Shown: positions 1-12,714, counted from the stretch's first letter. The stretch is 64,000 nucleotides of DNA from Sipunculus nudus (GCA_026874595.1 CM049308.1:92631624-92695623), one strand, 5' to 3'. Notes: a model not told the origin generated them from the sequence alone. A program made the numbers and translations.

Positions 1-339
1 TACTCCCAGTTGCAATCCTGACTTACCGGTAGACTCGTTCTATCTAACATGCACGCTCAAACCGGTTGTCATGGACGCTCACGCAGTTATGGTTGATTTT
101 GCGTGAAGAGTTCTTGTAAAACTTTCTTTAGTTATTTCTAGTTTTAAAATATTGAAGAATGATCTGTTACACACATATTGAAGATGGATGTATAGCTATA
201 ATGCAATATACTGAATGTTTAATATTCCATTGTTCGTGGCATTGATTTATAATTAATATCTATTAATCTAATCCTTAATGTCACATAAAATGTACGGCCA
301 ACTTTGGCAACTTCTCTGAGCAAACAAAATCTTCATTTT

Positions 340-1270
340 ATCTCATATATATACATACTAGAGTTGGAACCAGTCTGCCGGGAGTACCTAAGTAAGAAGG
401 TGTGGTACTCACGTCTCTATGCTTAGCTGAGGGCCATAATAGAGCGAGGTACCAGTCTAGCTTTTGCGTAGCTAGCATATTATAAACTGGTGGCGCCACC
501 TGCAACCATTTTTGCACAGCGTCCATCTTTTCGTGTGCCTTGTTTTTAATCAATTATATCTCTTCTGTGGTTGGACTTATCCATCTGAAATTTTGCATGC
601 GTTTACATCTTTGATAGCTTACCTGATTTAATTCCAGTAGCGCCACCTACATTCACGTTCACGCTGCAGACATCCATGCTAATATCTCCAGACTGGTTTG
701 AGGTATCTTCTTGAAAGTTTGCATGTGTATAGATCTCACATAGCTCGTTATCAAACACAAAACTGATGGCGCTACCTGTAACCATTTTAATATTATTGCA
801 AAGCGACCATCTGTGTGTCTGATGTGGGAAAAATCACTCATATCTCGGCAGTGGTTTGACTTATCTACCTAAACTTTTGCATGTGTATTCATCTTGGATA
901 GCTTTCTCGAATTTATGGCAGGTGGCGCCACCTACATTTATGTTAACGCTGCAGACATTCATGCTAATATCTCAGGACTGGTTTGACGTATAGGCCTGAA
1001 ATTTTGCATGACTATAGATCTTACACAACTCTACAGCTCCTACAAATTTAGTTGCCCAACTAACAACTATTTTTTGCAAGGTGTCCATCTATTCATCTGC
1101 CAAGGGTTAAAATTACTCACATCTCAGCAGTGGTTTGACTTATCCACCTGAAATTTTGCATATGTATACATCTTGGATAGTTTTTCTTTCAAATAACAGG
1201 TGGCGCCACCTACAATCATGTTAAGATGACAAACATTCATGCCAATATGCTCACTCTATTTCCCCTTGCC
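340..1270. repeat. Satellite-like repeat with GGTGGCGCCACC palindrome
   Basis: The palindrome GGTGGCGCCACC or a close variant recurs near 489, 640, 770, 921 and 1199, with a degenerate copy near 1050. Spacing alternates between about 125 and 155 bases, giving a dimeric unit of about 280 bases. Between palindromes the text repeats with variation (forms of TGGTTTGACTTATCCACCTGA and TTTTGCATGTGTA). The same family occurs in the opposite orientation at 38730-39960 and 58260-59470. The ORFs here are repeat translations. The family is unnamed to me. Confidence 0.75.
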
Positions 1271-1704
1271 ACTCAATCCATGCCTCGCTTTCTGAACCAC
1301 TATGGACCTTTGGGGACGTAACACAAACAACTAAAACAATTTTTTTATCATAAGCCTCTAGTTAACATTGCAGTGCGGCTCGACTGAAGTACCCTATTAC
1401 TTAGTAAAGTCTAATACAAATTAAATGATTGCAATGCCTTCACTTATCATGTTTAGTATTTACAAATGTCAAGATAACAAACTTTCAAGAAAATTATTCT
1501 GATATACAACCAGTTCATATATGATCACCAACTGTGGTATTCCAAGTAATAAATATTTAAATACTGGATATTCTGCATGAAAATGGATATAATTTTAAAT
1601 TCCACTAGTTTTTGAGACAATTTTAAAGAACTGTTGTGGCAGGATCAAATATATATGAATAAAGTGCAGTGTTTCAATTTAATGATACAATGCAATAAGT
1701 TTCC
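1271..1704. other. Intergenic and 3' flank of gene 1
   Basis: AT-rich sequence between the satellite-like repeat and the stop codon of gene 1. It should hold the 3' UTR of gene 1, which is on the minus strand. I see no clear minus-strand AATAAA and no other gene. Confidence 0.5.
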
Positions 1705-4566
1705 TCAGCTTTCGCCACCTGGTGGAAAATAACGGAACCACTCTCTTCGGCAGTTCTCTAGAGCATGGTATCCACAAGCCTGGTGCAAGTTTATAGACAC
1801 AAAATTTTCCGGAAAGATATAACAAAAAGACAGTCTCCCATCCCCCAGCATCTTCCTGGCCAGAGTGACGGTCAGATATTTTGCTAACCCCTTCCTTCTG
1901 TGAGCCACGTCCACATGTAACAACCCGAGGGCGCCATAGTAACGCATGAACTCGTAACCTACTAACTCTCCCGTCGAGTCTCTGACGCACACGTTTGGAC
2001 AGTTTCTCACATGGTACTCGATCACTTCGTAAGACGCTTCTGGTTTATCCTGTGTCCGCAGCTCAAACACCCGCTGAGTGTCCTCGGGCGTCAGTTCTCC
2101 GGCAGTGTACCCAGCAGGGAGACGGACATCCCTGGAGGAAACGTTTAACGTGATTATAATGTGGTATATTTGTCAGTTTTGTTAATGTCACGGTCCTCTG
2201 TTAAGCTAAAATTAAATTACCTTAATAACTACCTTGCCTATCTAGCTTACCTGATTCATTTATTTTTAAATGCTACAATAAAGTTTTTTGTTGTTGTGGT
2301 AACCACTACCACTTAAATTTTAATGCTGACTTATCTCATGTTCCACCTATAAGTGTGTACATCTGCAGAGTTTATAGTGTTTAGGTTTAGGAATACCTGA
2401 CAGAGCGGTAAGACACTCTTCCTACCATATCTTTATATCCCGGTGTCCGGTGATATTTTTATATCACCTGCGGGTCCGGGGTGTTTAATCTTCCCCATCG
2501 CTGGGTCATAACACCGAGGAACACCCAAGTTTGCAAAGACGAACTCGTATGTCGGGAGGAACCGTCCCATTACGCCTTTATAGCGCTCAACCTGGATAGG
2601 GACCGACCATGAAGAATCTCACTAATCCTCTGCTGGGATTTGAACGTCCTGACTTTGAGTCCTGTGCTCTCCCCCTAGACTACAGCGGCTGGTTACTAAC
2701 TTACTCATCCGAGATTTGCAATGTGTATAACATTTTCTCCATTTCATTCATTTGGAAAAAAAATTTGCTCAGAGTATCCTCAATACCAGCTAACTAAACA
2801 GCTGACCCACAAACTTATTAACTTATTAATTATCTTACTTCTGAGTGTATTCACGGGTAAGAAAGTTTTAATAGGAATAAATATCAACTCATTAATGTCA
2901 GGGACAAAAATCCTAGGAGGAAAATGTTGAGGCCATAAATTCTGGGACACTGGTCATGTGACCAAAACAAGGGGCCACCAGAACTAAGGCAAAAAAAAAT
3001 TAAAGGTATGGTTCTCAGGCACCGCCCGCATCAATTTTAAACCCCCGCATCAAAACTTTTTATTTTGATTTTCAATAAAAACTTTCCAATTTTGAGCAGA
3101 TGCTGCTTCGAAATTTCTTTCAAGAAGATAAAACCATACAATTTCCTTTGTTTTGTAGTGCTTTTACCTATTTAAGCAAAATAAAACTGTTATTTTCATG
3201 CTTTTCCCTTATCATTTGACATTTTTATCGAAACATACAAAAAAAATTAAAATAAAAAAAGCGCCCGCCCGCATTGATTTCTGAAAAAAAGTGCCTGAGA
3301 ACCATACCTTTTTTTTTTGGCCTAATTGCTCTGATATTGCATCAGGCTCGAACAGCCCTTGCTACTGATTTCATCAGTTTGTAAAAAGTCAGCATATTGC
3401 ACCACCCTGTGCAAGGGTTAGAGACCTTATAAACCCCCGGTCTGGGTAGCAGGCGGGGGGAAATTACACTGAGAATATGCCAACGCCAGGTACGACAGCA
3501 AGGACAATACTGGCAATAGAGATCATGAGATGATGATGCTGCACCATAGGGGTGAGGGGGCTGATGGCTGAAGTAACCTGGTGATATATATGTTAAGAAT
3601 AGAGAATAAGAAGAACCTGTACTATGTCACATTGAAGCCTACTGGTAAGCTAGAACTACTGGAGTGTATCACTGGAGAATAATCAATATAGTAATTTGTG
3701 AACCTGGATATATCTATATATATACTGTGTATGTATATATATATGTGTCAGATGAGTAATAAAGACGAGATATTCCCCTTTGGAGGACTACATTATATTT
3801 ATATGGGACACTGAACACAAACAGCTCACACGAGCTGCCACGACATTAATTTGCAAAGAGTATAACATTTCCTCCATTGCTTTATATAGAAAAAAATCTC
3901 ACATTTTGCTGAGAGCATCCTCCGTGGTATTAAACATGAGACATCGGTACATTTTGCTGAGGGTCCCAACCTGAGCAGCAGCGGCGGCTTCCAGGACGGG
4001 AATTATCTCTACATCTAAACCTATAAGGAAAAAAAGACAACATACCCTAAATGTGCGAGAATTCTGAGCGGCTTAACGACTTCAAGGCCAAGCACTAGCT
4101 CTCCATATATCTAGATGCTTTAACTATACAGTCCTATTGAATTTGTTCAATGGCTTCAGGAGGTAGCAGCTTTTTACTTTCATCTGTAAGGAAGAAGTGA
4201 CAATATGGCTTAACCACAGGTACTTCAAGGGGTGAAACCAGTCTGAGGCAAGAGAATATTAAAGAATAGTCAAGTGATCTCATGCCATAAACTGTCATAT
4301 ACCGACCTGGTAAGTCCTAGGAAATCTCAGTTTATTTAATGTACAGTTAAGTAGTTCTCATGACAAGCTGGTGGAAGGAATGATATGGACTGAAACTCAC
4401 CTACAAATATCATAGCCTGTCTCCAGTCCAGCACATCCTCTGTCCCAAGAAAGCAGGGTAGCGAGTTCATATCTGTACTATATACGTGTACAGTATTAGA
4501 TGTCATAGAGTCGTCCTACAAAAGCAGAAAAATTTAATTTCATTACCCAGATGAATATCATAGAAT

Positions 4567-4628
<62 letters not shown>

Positions 4629-4705
4629 TTCTGTAATGGTGGCATTGGTTTGGTTGTGCTTATGGAAGACTTTTTTTTGTCAGGTTACTATCATAGACTT
4701 GGTGC

Positions 4706-4772
<67 letters not shown>

Positions 4773-5580
4773 CTTGCCTCTGGTAAATCCATGGTCGGCT
4801 TCACAACCACTGACCTCCAGTCCGGCCATCGGTCAACAATGATCTCCACCAGGGCGCGTCCTCTGAGTACGGTATTGCAGGTAGCGGTAACCTTTAAAGT
4901 GAATAACATTGATACTTCAACATGATGAAGTAAATAACATGATGATAAAACATTTTACTTATGGTATGGAAGTGATAAACATAGCAATGAAATTTAGAAA
5001 TATAATTCGGCCAAAAAAGGGTTGGTTTCTCAGGCATTTTTTCAGAAAACGGTGCGGGATTCCAAATAAATTTTACATTTTAAATATACATTTTCGTTAG
5101 AATTTTCATATGGTCAAGGAACAAAACAGAAAAAAAGTTGTTTTGGTAAACAGGTAAATGCACATCATAACCAAACTAGATTTTGTCAAACTTTAATGAT
5201 TTAATTTTCTTCAAAGAAAGGTCTGTGTTTCTGGTGCTCAAATTCAGTAAATGAAAATAAAAGTAATTTATGTGTGGATGTGTTTGTGGAATATGGGGGG
5301 GGGGATTGGAGGTGAGAAACTAATCTTTTTTGGCCTTACAGCTCTTATACTCATAGAAAACATTTCCTTTGCGTACGCCGTGCACATGTAACTTAATTTC
5401 AACTACAATTCCATGATAAACCCTTGAGAGAGACGGTTAAGTATACATAGATTATTTATGTATTTTAATTTGACTAAGACGGACGTTACCCACCCTCAGT
5501 TCCTGCTTGTTCTCCTTAACCTGAGACCAGAGTTCTTCTATCTGGTCAACACTCAGCTTGACAAAATCACAGCCACTCAT
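1705..5580 (-). CDS. Gene 1: GLYAT-like acyltransferase, five exons, intact
   Basis: Predicted 286-aa GNAT-fold acyl-CoA N-acyltransferase of the glycine N-acyltransferase-like family. Exons (minus strand): 5494-5580, 4778-4891, 4401-4515, 3903-4020 and 1705-2131. All junctions keep frame, with phases 0, 0, 1 and 2. Residues 1-29 begin MSGCDFVKLS. Residues 30-67 carry VEIIVDRWPDW, the N-terminal domain signature matching V-D-K-W-P-D in human GLYAT. Exon 3 has VLDWRQ. Exon 5 carries NVCVRD, the CoA-pyrophosphate loop HRRKGLAKYL, and HQACGY near the C terminus. The residue expected to be the catalytic Glu in P-E-Y-R is Ala (V-A-H-R). The exon 2 donor is GC (AGAG|GCAAGA), so intron 2 is of the GC-AG class. 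An acceptor at 5599-5600 lies 18 nt before the ATG and implies an upstream leader exon. The family call is firm; substrate and activity are unknown. Confidence 0.85.
2604..2695 (-). mobile_element. tRNA-derived SINE head or tRNA relic
   Basis: On the minus strand a box A-like TAGTCTAGGGG (2672-2682) and a box B-like GTTCAAATCCC (2635-2645) are spaced as in a tRNA. Between them ACTCAAAGT resembles a Leu(CAA)-type anticodon loop. Acceptor-stem pairing is poor, so a SINE head or pseudo-tRNA is more likely than a working gene. It lies in intron 4 of gene 1. Confidence 0.55.
2989..3324. mobile_element. MITE with about 35-bp terminal inverted repeats
   Basis: AAAGGTATGGTTCTCAGGCAC at 3002-3022 is repeated in perfect inverse at 3291-3311. 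The match extends outward through a poly-A/poly-T stretch to GGC/GCC. The inside is AT-rich with no ORF. Flanks suggest a TA or TAA target duplication. A non-autonomous DNA transposon of about 335 bp in intron 4 of gene 1. Confidence 0.75.
4568..4624. repeat. (TA)n microsatellite
   Basis: Uninterrupted TA dinucleotides in the 5'-UTR-proximal introns of gene 1 (intron 2). Confidence 0.9.
4706..4770. repeat. (TG)n(AG)n microsatellite beside the exon 2 donor of gene 1
   Basis: TG repeats pass into AG repeats and end about 7 bases from the GC splice donor at 4776-4777. On the transcribed strand the intron therefore begins with a CT-rich tract. Genes 2 and 3 have a similar tract in the same place (14821-14836, 21848-21912). 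Confidence 0.9.
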
Positions 5581-5598
5581 TTTTAAAACTTGAGGTAC
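5581..5598 (-). other. 5' UTR end and leader-intron acceptor of gene 1
   Basis: ACAATTTTAG|GTACCTC ends an intron 18 nt before the ATG at 5578-5580. Equivalent sites occur before the ATG in genes 2, 3, 4 and 5, suggesting an ancestral intron in the 5' UTR. Confidence 0.5.
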
Positions 5599-5754
5599 CT
5601 AAAATTGTAAAGTGATAATGAATAGATTCCAACTGGTAAAGTAAAACTATAGAAAAAATCGCAAGAAAGACACTTACATAAACTAAATCAAGGCCATTCT
5701 ATCAATGAAATGCAACATGGTGTTATTGATTAATATATCAGGTCACATCAGTTC

Positions 5755-5939
5755 AAATTGATAATAATTATATTAATAATAATATTAATATTATTATTGT
5801 TATTATTATTTAAGTCAAAGTAATAGAAAAAAATCAGAAAAAAAGTTATTATTAATATTATTATTATTAGTATTAGTATTAGTAGTGTTATTGGTATTAT
5901 TATTATTATTCATTAAGAAAAACTATTATTATTATTATG

Positions 5940-5987
<48 letters not shown>

Positions 5988-5998
5988 ATTTTTATCAT
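5755..5998. repeat. (TTA)n / (ATT)n imperfect microsatellite
   Basis: Degenerate TTA trinucleotides with a clean run at about 5938-5990, upstream of gene 1. No gene. Confidence 0.9.
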
Positions 5999-8900
5999 TA
6001 TTCCTGGTTAAACGCAAACACCTAAATGCCTTTACATGTTACAGTTGTATAAATATGTTCGTTCAACTAAGCAGCCCGTACGAACTGACTGACATTGAAC
6101 AGTTACGACTTCAGGTAAGTGAATTTCAGTTTCCCACCCAGTCCCGTATATAAACACACACGTGACTACTGGGCGTTCAAATATGTGTATGGCTCTTTTA
6201 AAGGCCTGCAGGTACACCAGGCTCTTTTTCTATAAACTGCAAGGTGGAACTCGTGTAGTATAGGCGAGGATTTGACACATAACACTGTCATACACATATA
6301 AATCATACACAGCCATCAATAAAATCAAGTGGGCTACTCACGCGTGTGTTTTCTTATCCTAAACATTGACAAGCCCAAGAAAACGGCCAAGTTCCAAATG
6401 ATCAAGGGGCAACTGTCAGTGACCTGATTTATATGTTGTTCCGCAACAAGACTATTCAAGGTCGTATTATATATGTCATATACATGACTGGGAGCAAACT
6501 TGCATATACAGTGACGCAGGCGGTCGATATCTCCCTCCCCCAAAACCTACAACCCTGATAGTAGAGCGTATTGATCAATGAAAATTGCCAAAGCCCGTTT
6601 ATATCTACATATGCTATAAGCCTTACCTCACTAATCACTAAATTTTACATTAATAACATTTCTAGGGAAGGGGGGGGGGGGCAAAACAGTTTGATCAAAC
6701 GAAAGTGCCGTCGGCTTTCCAGGAGAAAGTAGGTCATTTGTCACTACTTAAGGTGAGAAAATCTTAGAGTGAACGTTGTCAGACTCCTTACGTCGTAAAT
6801 TCTGATCTTTTCTATACTTCTGAGATAAACTCAGATACCGCGCAGTGTCAATATTAGCTTTGATCAAAGAATATAACGAATAAAGCATACGTAATAAATG
6901 ATGCTATTGATCATGGACATGTATAGTGAGCAATAACTAAACATACTCCAATGAGTCAATCAAAACAAATGAAAACATAAAAAAATATCAGTTTGCCAAG
7001 TGTTAGGAATTTCCCAATCAAGCATATGCAAGTCTTAGATGAGTTTAACATAAAGAACCTAATAAGACGCTAATCAAAATCTGACAGAAAAAATATTCCG
7101 GCGTCACTTGTTTTTTTTTTTTTGTATTGGAGATCAAGGAGAAGGTGCAGAATTTCTTGGACTCTCTACAACCTACACGTGACAAATGGAAGAAGAGGGA
7201 ACACATGTGGTCGTGGAACAGTGATGTACTCGAGCCCACACCATCCGAGTTCGAGTGCAAGTTCCAGTCCACATTCTTCGAGTCCGAGTCATTTGGAACC
7301 CAGCACACAATACTCTCCTTAAACAGAAATTTAAATTTCAGATTATAATGTACATTACATTTATAAATAATCTAACACATGCTTTAGCTATGATGGTTAA
7401 TTTCATTTAAAGCTACTGATGCTGAGCAAAGCTTGGTATATGTAGTATTATTATTTTGTAACATTATATCGTGAAAAGGTTCAAATGTGTGTGTTTTTTA
7501 ATGCTTAAATGTGTTTTTCCCCTTAAAATTCGAGGTAATAAATCTGGATCACCCCCCCCCCTCCAAAAAACAACTTATTTTTTAAAGTTATCCAGATATA
7601 TGATATATGTTCCTAAGAATGTTCGGGTATTTGACTTTATTGACTCTACTTTTACATGCAAATTGCTTAGAGAAAACATTTAGAATCGAAAGATAGTTTA
7701 TGGAGATAAATGGGGAAATAATGTCAAATTTGACTTGCTAAAAGGTTGGTACTCATTCTGATCGGTGATGTCAGCGAATTTAACTGATTTAGAGTAACTG
7801 CCTAATCAAAACATGACATATTAGTTGCAGATTAATAATTACAATGGATAAAATCCAGAGCGTCCTTAAGGTTCTCATTATGCATAGTCTAAACAATTTT
7901 AATCGTTGTGTGATCAGCACGACCGACGTAAATTCCACAAAATTGAAGAATAAGTAACACAAAGCTTGTGAGGAAGTTATATTGTGACATCATTGATGTC
8001 TAAATCACGACTACTGACGAAAATCTACAAATTATGTTATTTAAAAAAACAAGATATTCAAAATCGATAAAATTCCATAATGATCGTTCGGTGTACATGT
8101 TTATTTTAAATAATGCCCTTATTTTTAATAAAGCAATTAGGGCTACCATTCATGAAGGTCACATTTCGACGATATACTGGTACCAGATAAAACCATAATA
8201 ATTTGTCAAAAACAATATCCGACTGAAAAATTTAACAAGATTGACCCAACGGACTGAATTTCTATGCATCCTGTATGTGGTCTGCAGATATCACTTGAGA
8301 TTGTAGGTCTTATGTTCCTATGGGTTAAGTTTTAAACACAGCACTACATCGGAATTGACGTAGAATTAAGGAGGGCACGTAAACTACAATGTAGCTAATC
8401 ACGTTAATTATTTAATTGTCTCACCTCTCCGCCTACGTCCGGTTTAAAGCTTTCAGGCTTACTTCTGTTATGATTATATATGATTAACATTACATTTACA
8501 ATTTGTTTAACACCATTATACACTTTTGTCGAGAATTCTAGTTTAACCATTGATTGGAATGTCTCTATAATTTGAAAAAAAAATCCTCAAAGACTAGCAG
8601 ACGGGCCTTGCATGAGAGAGTTGTAGTACTTGCGGGCTACCAGGGACGTGTCTCGCTCTAAGTGGCACAAAGAAATAGTCAGACCAGCAAAGACGCTTAT
8701 CTCTCAAAATTCATTTACCTTAATTACCATGGTTTCACATTTAAGTTTCCCTTTTTCCAACAGCAAATTGCAACAGAACATGTTCCCGTGTTCCTTAAAA
8801 GAATGGATATTCAGGATGTAATAATATTTTCTACCCAAAGCAATTAAGCCATAACCCAAATGATGGATTATTCCTGTGTTTTTAAATGCATTTTTATCCG

Positions 8901-9449
8901 CGAAATTTTCATCGAGCCTAAAGTGTAACACATATTATATTAATTGCTTCAAGGGAAGCGTTTACCTGGCTCGAGCTGAACGACCAATAACTCAAAATCT
9001 CACTTTTATACACGGAACATCAAACACATAAAGTTGAACAAAACAAATGTATTAATCACAAATGCAGAAAATCGGAAACTATCATGGCTGGGGGCTCTTC
9101 AATGCATACAACAAACCAACGGGATTGCACAAAAATGTATCGTAGTTAGCACCAAGTATCCAGCGAATCTCACAGATTTATTCAAATGCACACCCCTGTC
9201 ATTGTGCAAATTAAATCCTTCACAGCCCTGCCTGTTACGCAATCTTGTAACACTCTAAAGATCAAATGTGCTCTCTACACAGTTTGTCAGTGCTGTGTCC
9301 CAGCAATAGAAAACGCTCGATTATCACAATAACATGGAAAGCTTAGACTTCACTGTTTAACATAAGGGATACATACGGTTTTCCATAATGTTTGAATTAC
9401 GATCACAACAAATCCAGCAAATTGAATACCACCTAGCAGGTTTCTGGTC
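5999..9449. other. Intergenic between genes 1 and 2
   Basis: No GLYAT exon seen on either strand. A possible minus-strand splice donor (TGAG|GTAAGG near 6623-6627) could belong to a leader exon of gene 1, but no promoter supports it. A G-run lies at about 6668-6681 and a C-run at about 7552-7561. The short ORFs are not convincing except for the one noted at 7127-7348. Confidence 0.5.
7127..7348 (+). other. Unrecognised short ORF, possible exon or repeat relic
   Basis: A 73-codon ORF follows a long T-run. It begins with a helix-like, charged stretch (EIKEKVQNFLDSLQ) and then passes into sequence built on GAGTCCGAGT-like repeats. A related GAGTCCGAGTC motif occurs on the minus strand near 17500-17575, which argues for a dispersed repeat. 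I do not recognise a domain. Confidence 0.15.
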
Positions 9450-10200
9450 ACAAATTACGATGTCGACTGTAGTCGGTACATCAGTGTCACCAGAGAACTG
9501 TGGCGTAGATGATTGTTTTGATAATTTACTGTACATTTATATGGAGTATCATGTTAAGATATTAGCGTTTGATAAGAGCTTTGGTAAGAGAGCACACTTG
9601 TCTCGTTTTATGGTAATTTCAGACGGAACCGTCTCTGTTTGGCTGTCTCAATTGTAACGATTGTTTCTGGTAGACTTCAAAGGATCAACACCTTTTCAGT
9701 TTAGTATTCTCAGGGTTTTATCTCTGTAGGCGTGTACATATAAGAATTCATTTTGTTATTGACGGTCGGCATAATAGGGAGGGATGACAGGCCAGAGGAC
9801 GGTCAGGACATGTGAAGTGAGGAAGCAAATATAAGTCGTGATGAAGGGGATGTTCGACACATTTGCCCGATCAGCGTGCCAGGATGGTATAGCCTGACGA
9901 AACCGGCGGTCTAGGAGCAGGTCTGCGTGCATTAAGAGTCTAGACAGCCGAGATATGATGTTTGTGAGCGTAGATAGTCGATGTCTGAGGAAGGCCACAG
10001 TGATTTCTCTGTAACGGACTTCAAAGCGAGTATCACATTTTGCCGACAGACTGGTAGTCTGGCGATTATACCTGTTGTGGGCGCTTCCAGGAACAGACCG
10101 ACGACTTTATTTAATCGCTTAACTGTAGAGGTAGAGTTGCTGTGCGGAAGTATATCCTGCTACCTAGAACTGGATAATTCCAGGAGACATCAGCTGTGAA
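9450..10200 (+). repeat. Diverged copy A of a 700-bp segment with promoter-like part
   Basis: It aligns by eye with 11700-12420 in the same order: GTGTCACCAGAGAACTGTG, TGGAGTATCAT, then a CCAGAGGACGGTCAGGAC block with a TATA-like AAATATAAG, and an ATGTCTGAG start followed by TCTGTAACGGAC. Differences in the small shared ORF are mostly non-synonymous, so coding constraint is doubtful. Confidence 0.5.
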
Positions 10201-11699
10201 AGACATTGATATACATTGATAGTCCAGATAGAATAGTCTGTGCGTGTTGCGTGAACTGTACCTCGAGAGGTAAACGAGTCACCAGAACTATCAGATCAAA
10301 GCGCCCATAAAACACTAAATATACCGGTATTCATCGTAATTTTGACATAAAAATCTCGCATTTATAAAAAAATATGCCTCTTCAAAGACGAAAATATATG
10401 AAAAACAAATTGAAACACAGGTAGAGAAAACATGTGTCTGAGTAAACATAATCACAAGTAATACAAACACAACATTGATTCATACTTTCGTTACAAGAAT
10501 AAATTGTCAAACAAATTGCAAACTAAGAGAAAACCTTAATAAAAAATATACATATGCTGGTTTACCATAATGTACAACACAACATTTTACAATAGTAAGT
10601 ATCATTCAATGTTATAAAAATGAAAACCAGTAAATATTTAACAATTTATACAATCTTAGCGGACAGCACAGGTGATCTATTTAAAGGTGTTCGAAGCTAT
10701 TCTCAACGTTTAAGATTACCCCTACCGCAATCTGATGGACTATAACGGAACCACTCATTCACGTACGTATCTTAAGGCTTGTACCCACAAGCCTGGTGAA
10801 ATTTAACTGACAACAAATTTTTCGGAACAACATAACAATATGGCACCATCCCTTGTTTAAGCATCTTTCTAGCCAGGGTCACTTTCAGGTATTTCTCCAG
10901 TCCTTTCCTTCTGTAGGCAGGATCAACGTGCAGCATACCCTGGGAGCAATCTTCATGCATAAACTCAAAACCTACCACCTCACCCATAGAGTCTCTTATA
11001 CACACGTTTAAGGAATTCTTCCCATTATATTCAATCACTTCAGAATTGACTCTTGGGTACTGCAGTGCCCGGAGGTCAAAGGCCTTCTGCGTGTCCCTGA
11101 TCGACAACTCTCCAACCGTGTACCCGTCTGGGAGACCAGCCTCCCTGTAACAGACGAAATGTTGTGGTCAGTCTTAGTAATTCAAGGAATACAACTAACA
11201 GGCAATTTACTCCTGATACGAAAAAATGTATATATTGCACTACACATGTACTGAGAGCTTTCAGCTTTTAAGAGCAACGCCCCCCGTAACCTCCCTTCGG
11301 ATCCGACCCTATTTCATTTGATTCCTCACGAAGTAAATTTTATACAACTGAATTTAATAAATATACCTGTGTAATAACTAGCCTATATATTATACCCGTG
11401 TGCATGTGTGTGATATGTCAAAAGAAAATGGACATTTGCCATTCGTATCTAACTGAAGTGCAAGAGAAAATGTTTTCATAATCATTCGGGAAGATGATTT
11501 ATAGGTAGAAAAATAAAGTTAAACAATGTAGTACAAATGATTTCCAACAGAAAGAAACGGTGAGCTATCGGCCTTCAGCGGTGATCGTTAACTAGGGACC
11601 CTGTTTCACATATACTCCAAGATCAATTGTAACCTCAGTTGTAGAATATGGAAAACATCATGTTACCATTGCTTAGCAGTTTATTGTTTTGATGGACAA

Positions 11700-12420
11700 G
11701 GATAAAAACTTGCCACTTCTACAGTGTCACTAGAGGACTGTGACTTAGTTATTTTATTGCTTGTTCAAGTAAGGAGTATAACCAGATGATTGTTTTTTTA
11801 AATATAATTTATTGTACATTAATATGGAGCATCGTTTAGATGTTACCTTGAGAACTTAGGTTAGAGAACACAGGTGCCTCATTTGATGTTGATTTCAGTA
11901 CAGTTTAATTTCGTGGGAAACGACTCATGTCTAGACGGTTCCTATAGCAACATTTTTTGTTGTGGATATAAAAAGCGGCGCGCCTTCTTATTTCACTTTT
12001 TCTCAAGTTTGATCTCTGAAGGCTTGTCCATTTTAATATTCATGCAGTTAGTGACAAGCCGTATAGTTCTGTGAAATGATTGGTCAGAAGACGGCCAGGA
12101 CTTGTGATGTCAGCAGGCGCATATAAATCCATCGATATTAAGACCTCGTTACAAACGCCTGAGTAAGCGCCAGTTAGGTGTAGTCTGATAGTTGTTTGCA
12201 GTCCAGAGGAGGGTCTGTGTTTGTTGCGTGTCTGAAATAGAAGACGATGTTCCTGAACGTAGAGCGTCAATGTCTGAGAACGACCACGAAGATACCTCTG
12301 TAACGGACGTCAGTGTGGATCTCGAAATTGCCGACGGAATGGTAATCAGGCGATGTGTATCTACCGTGAGTGCATCCTGTAACAGGCCAGGGCGATTCAC
12401 TTGAAAGTAAAGTGACTCTG
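11700..12420 (+). repeat. Diverged copy B of a 700-bp segment, promoter-like
   Basis: Partner of 9450-10200, in direct orientation, inside intron 4 of gene 2. From 12077 it shows ATTGG (inverted CCAAT box), TGATGTCA (CRE-like) and CATATAAAT (TATA-like, about 12119-12127), followed by an ORF starting MSENDHEDTSVTD at 12271. A splice-donor-like ACC|GTGAGT follows about 96 nt later. It could be a promoter plus first exon of an unrelated plus-strand gene, or part of a mobile element. Confidence 0.45.
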
Positions 12421-12624
12421 AATATTGTCGGGCGTAGGCATATTCGGTTACTTCGTGCTAGATGAATCCAGGTGAAGTCGCTGTGAGAGCCATTTCTTCA
12501 GTAATCCTACAGAGGAGACAAGAGCATATCTGTCAGTGAATTCTGGACTTTGCCTTGAGTGGAAAGCGCATGCTTCAATTCGGAATTGTGTTGATTGGTA
12601 GCGTGAGGCGCCGACGAATCCCTG

Positions 12625-12627
<3 letters not shown>

Positions 12628-12710
<83 letters not shown>
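12628..12710. repeat. (TA)n(GA)n microsatellite
   Basis: TA repeats followed directly by GA repeats, abutting the foldback element at 12772-12974. The ORF across it is low complexity. Confidence 0.9.

Positions 12711-12714
<4 letters not shown>

Noticed and set aside
9450-12420. LTR retrotransposon with the two segments as LTRs
   Set aside because: Segments are too diverged, no TG...CA ends, and the interior holds a GLYAT exon and no gag/pol.
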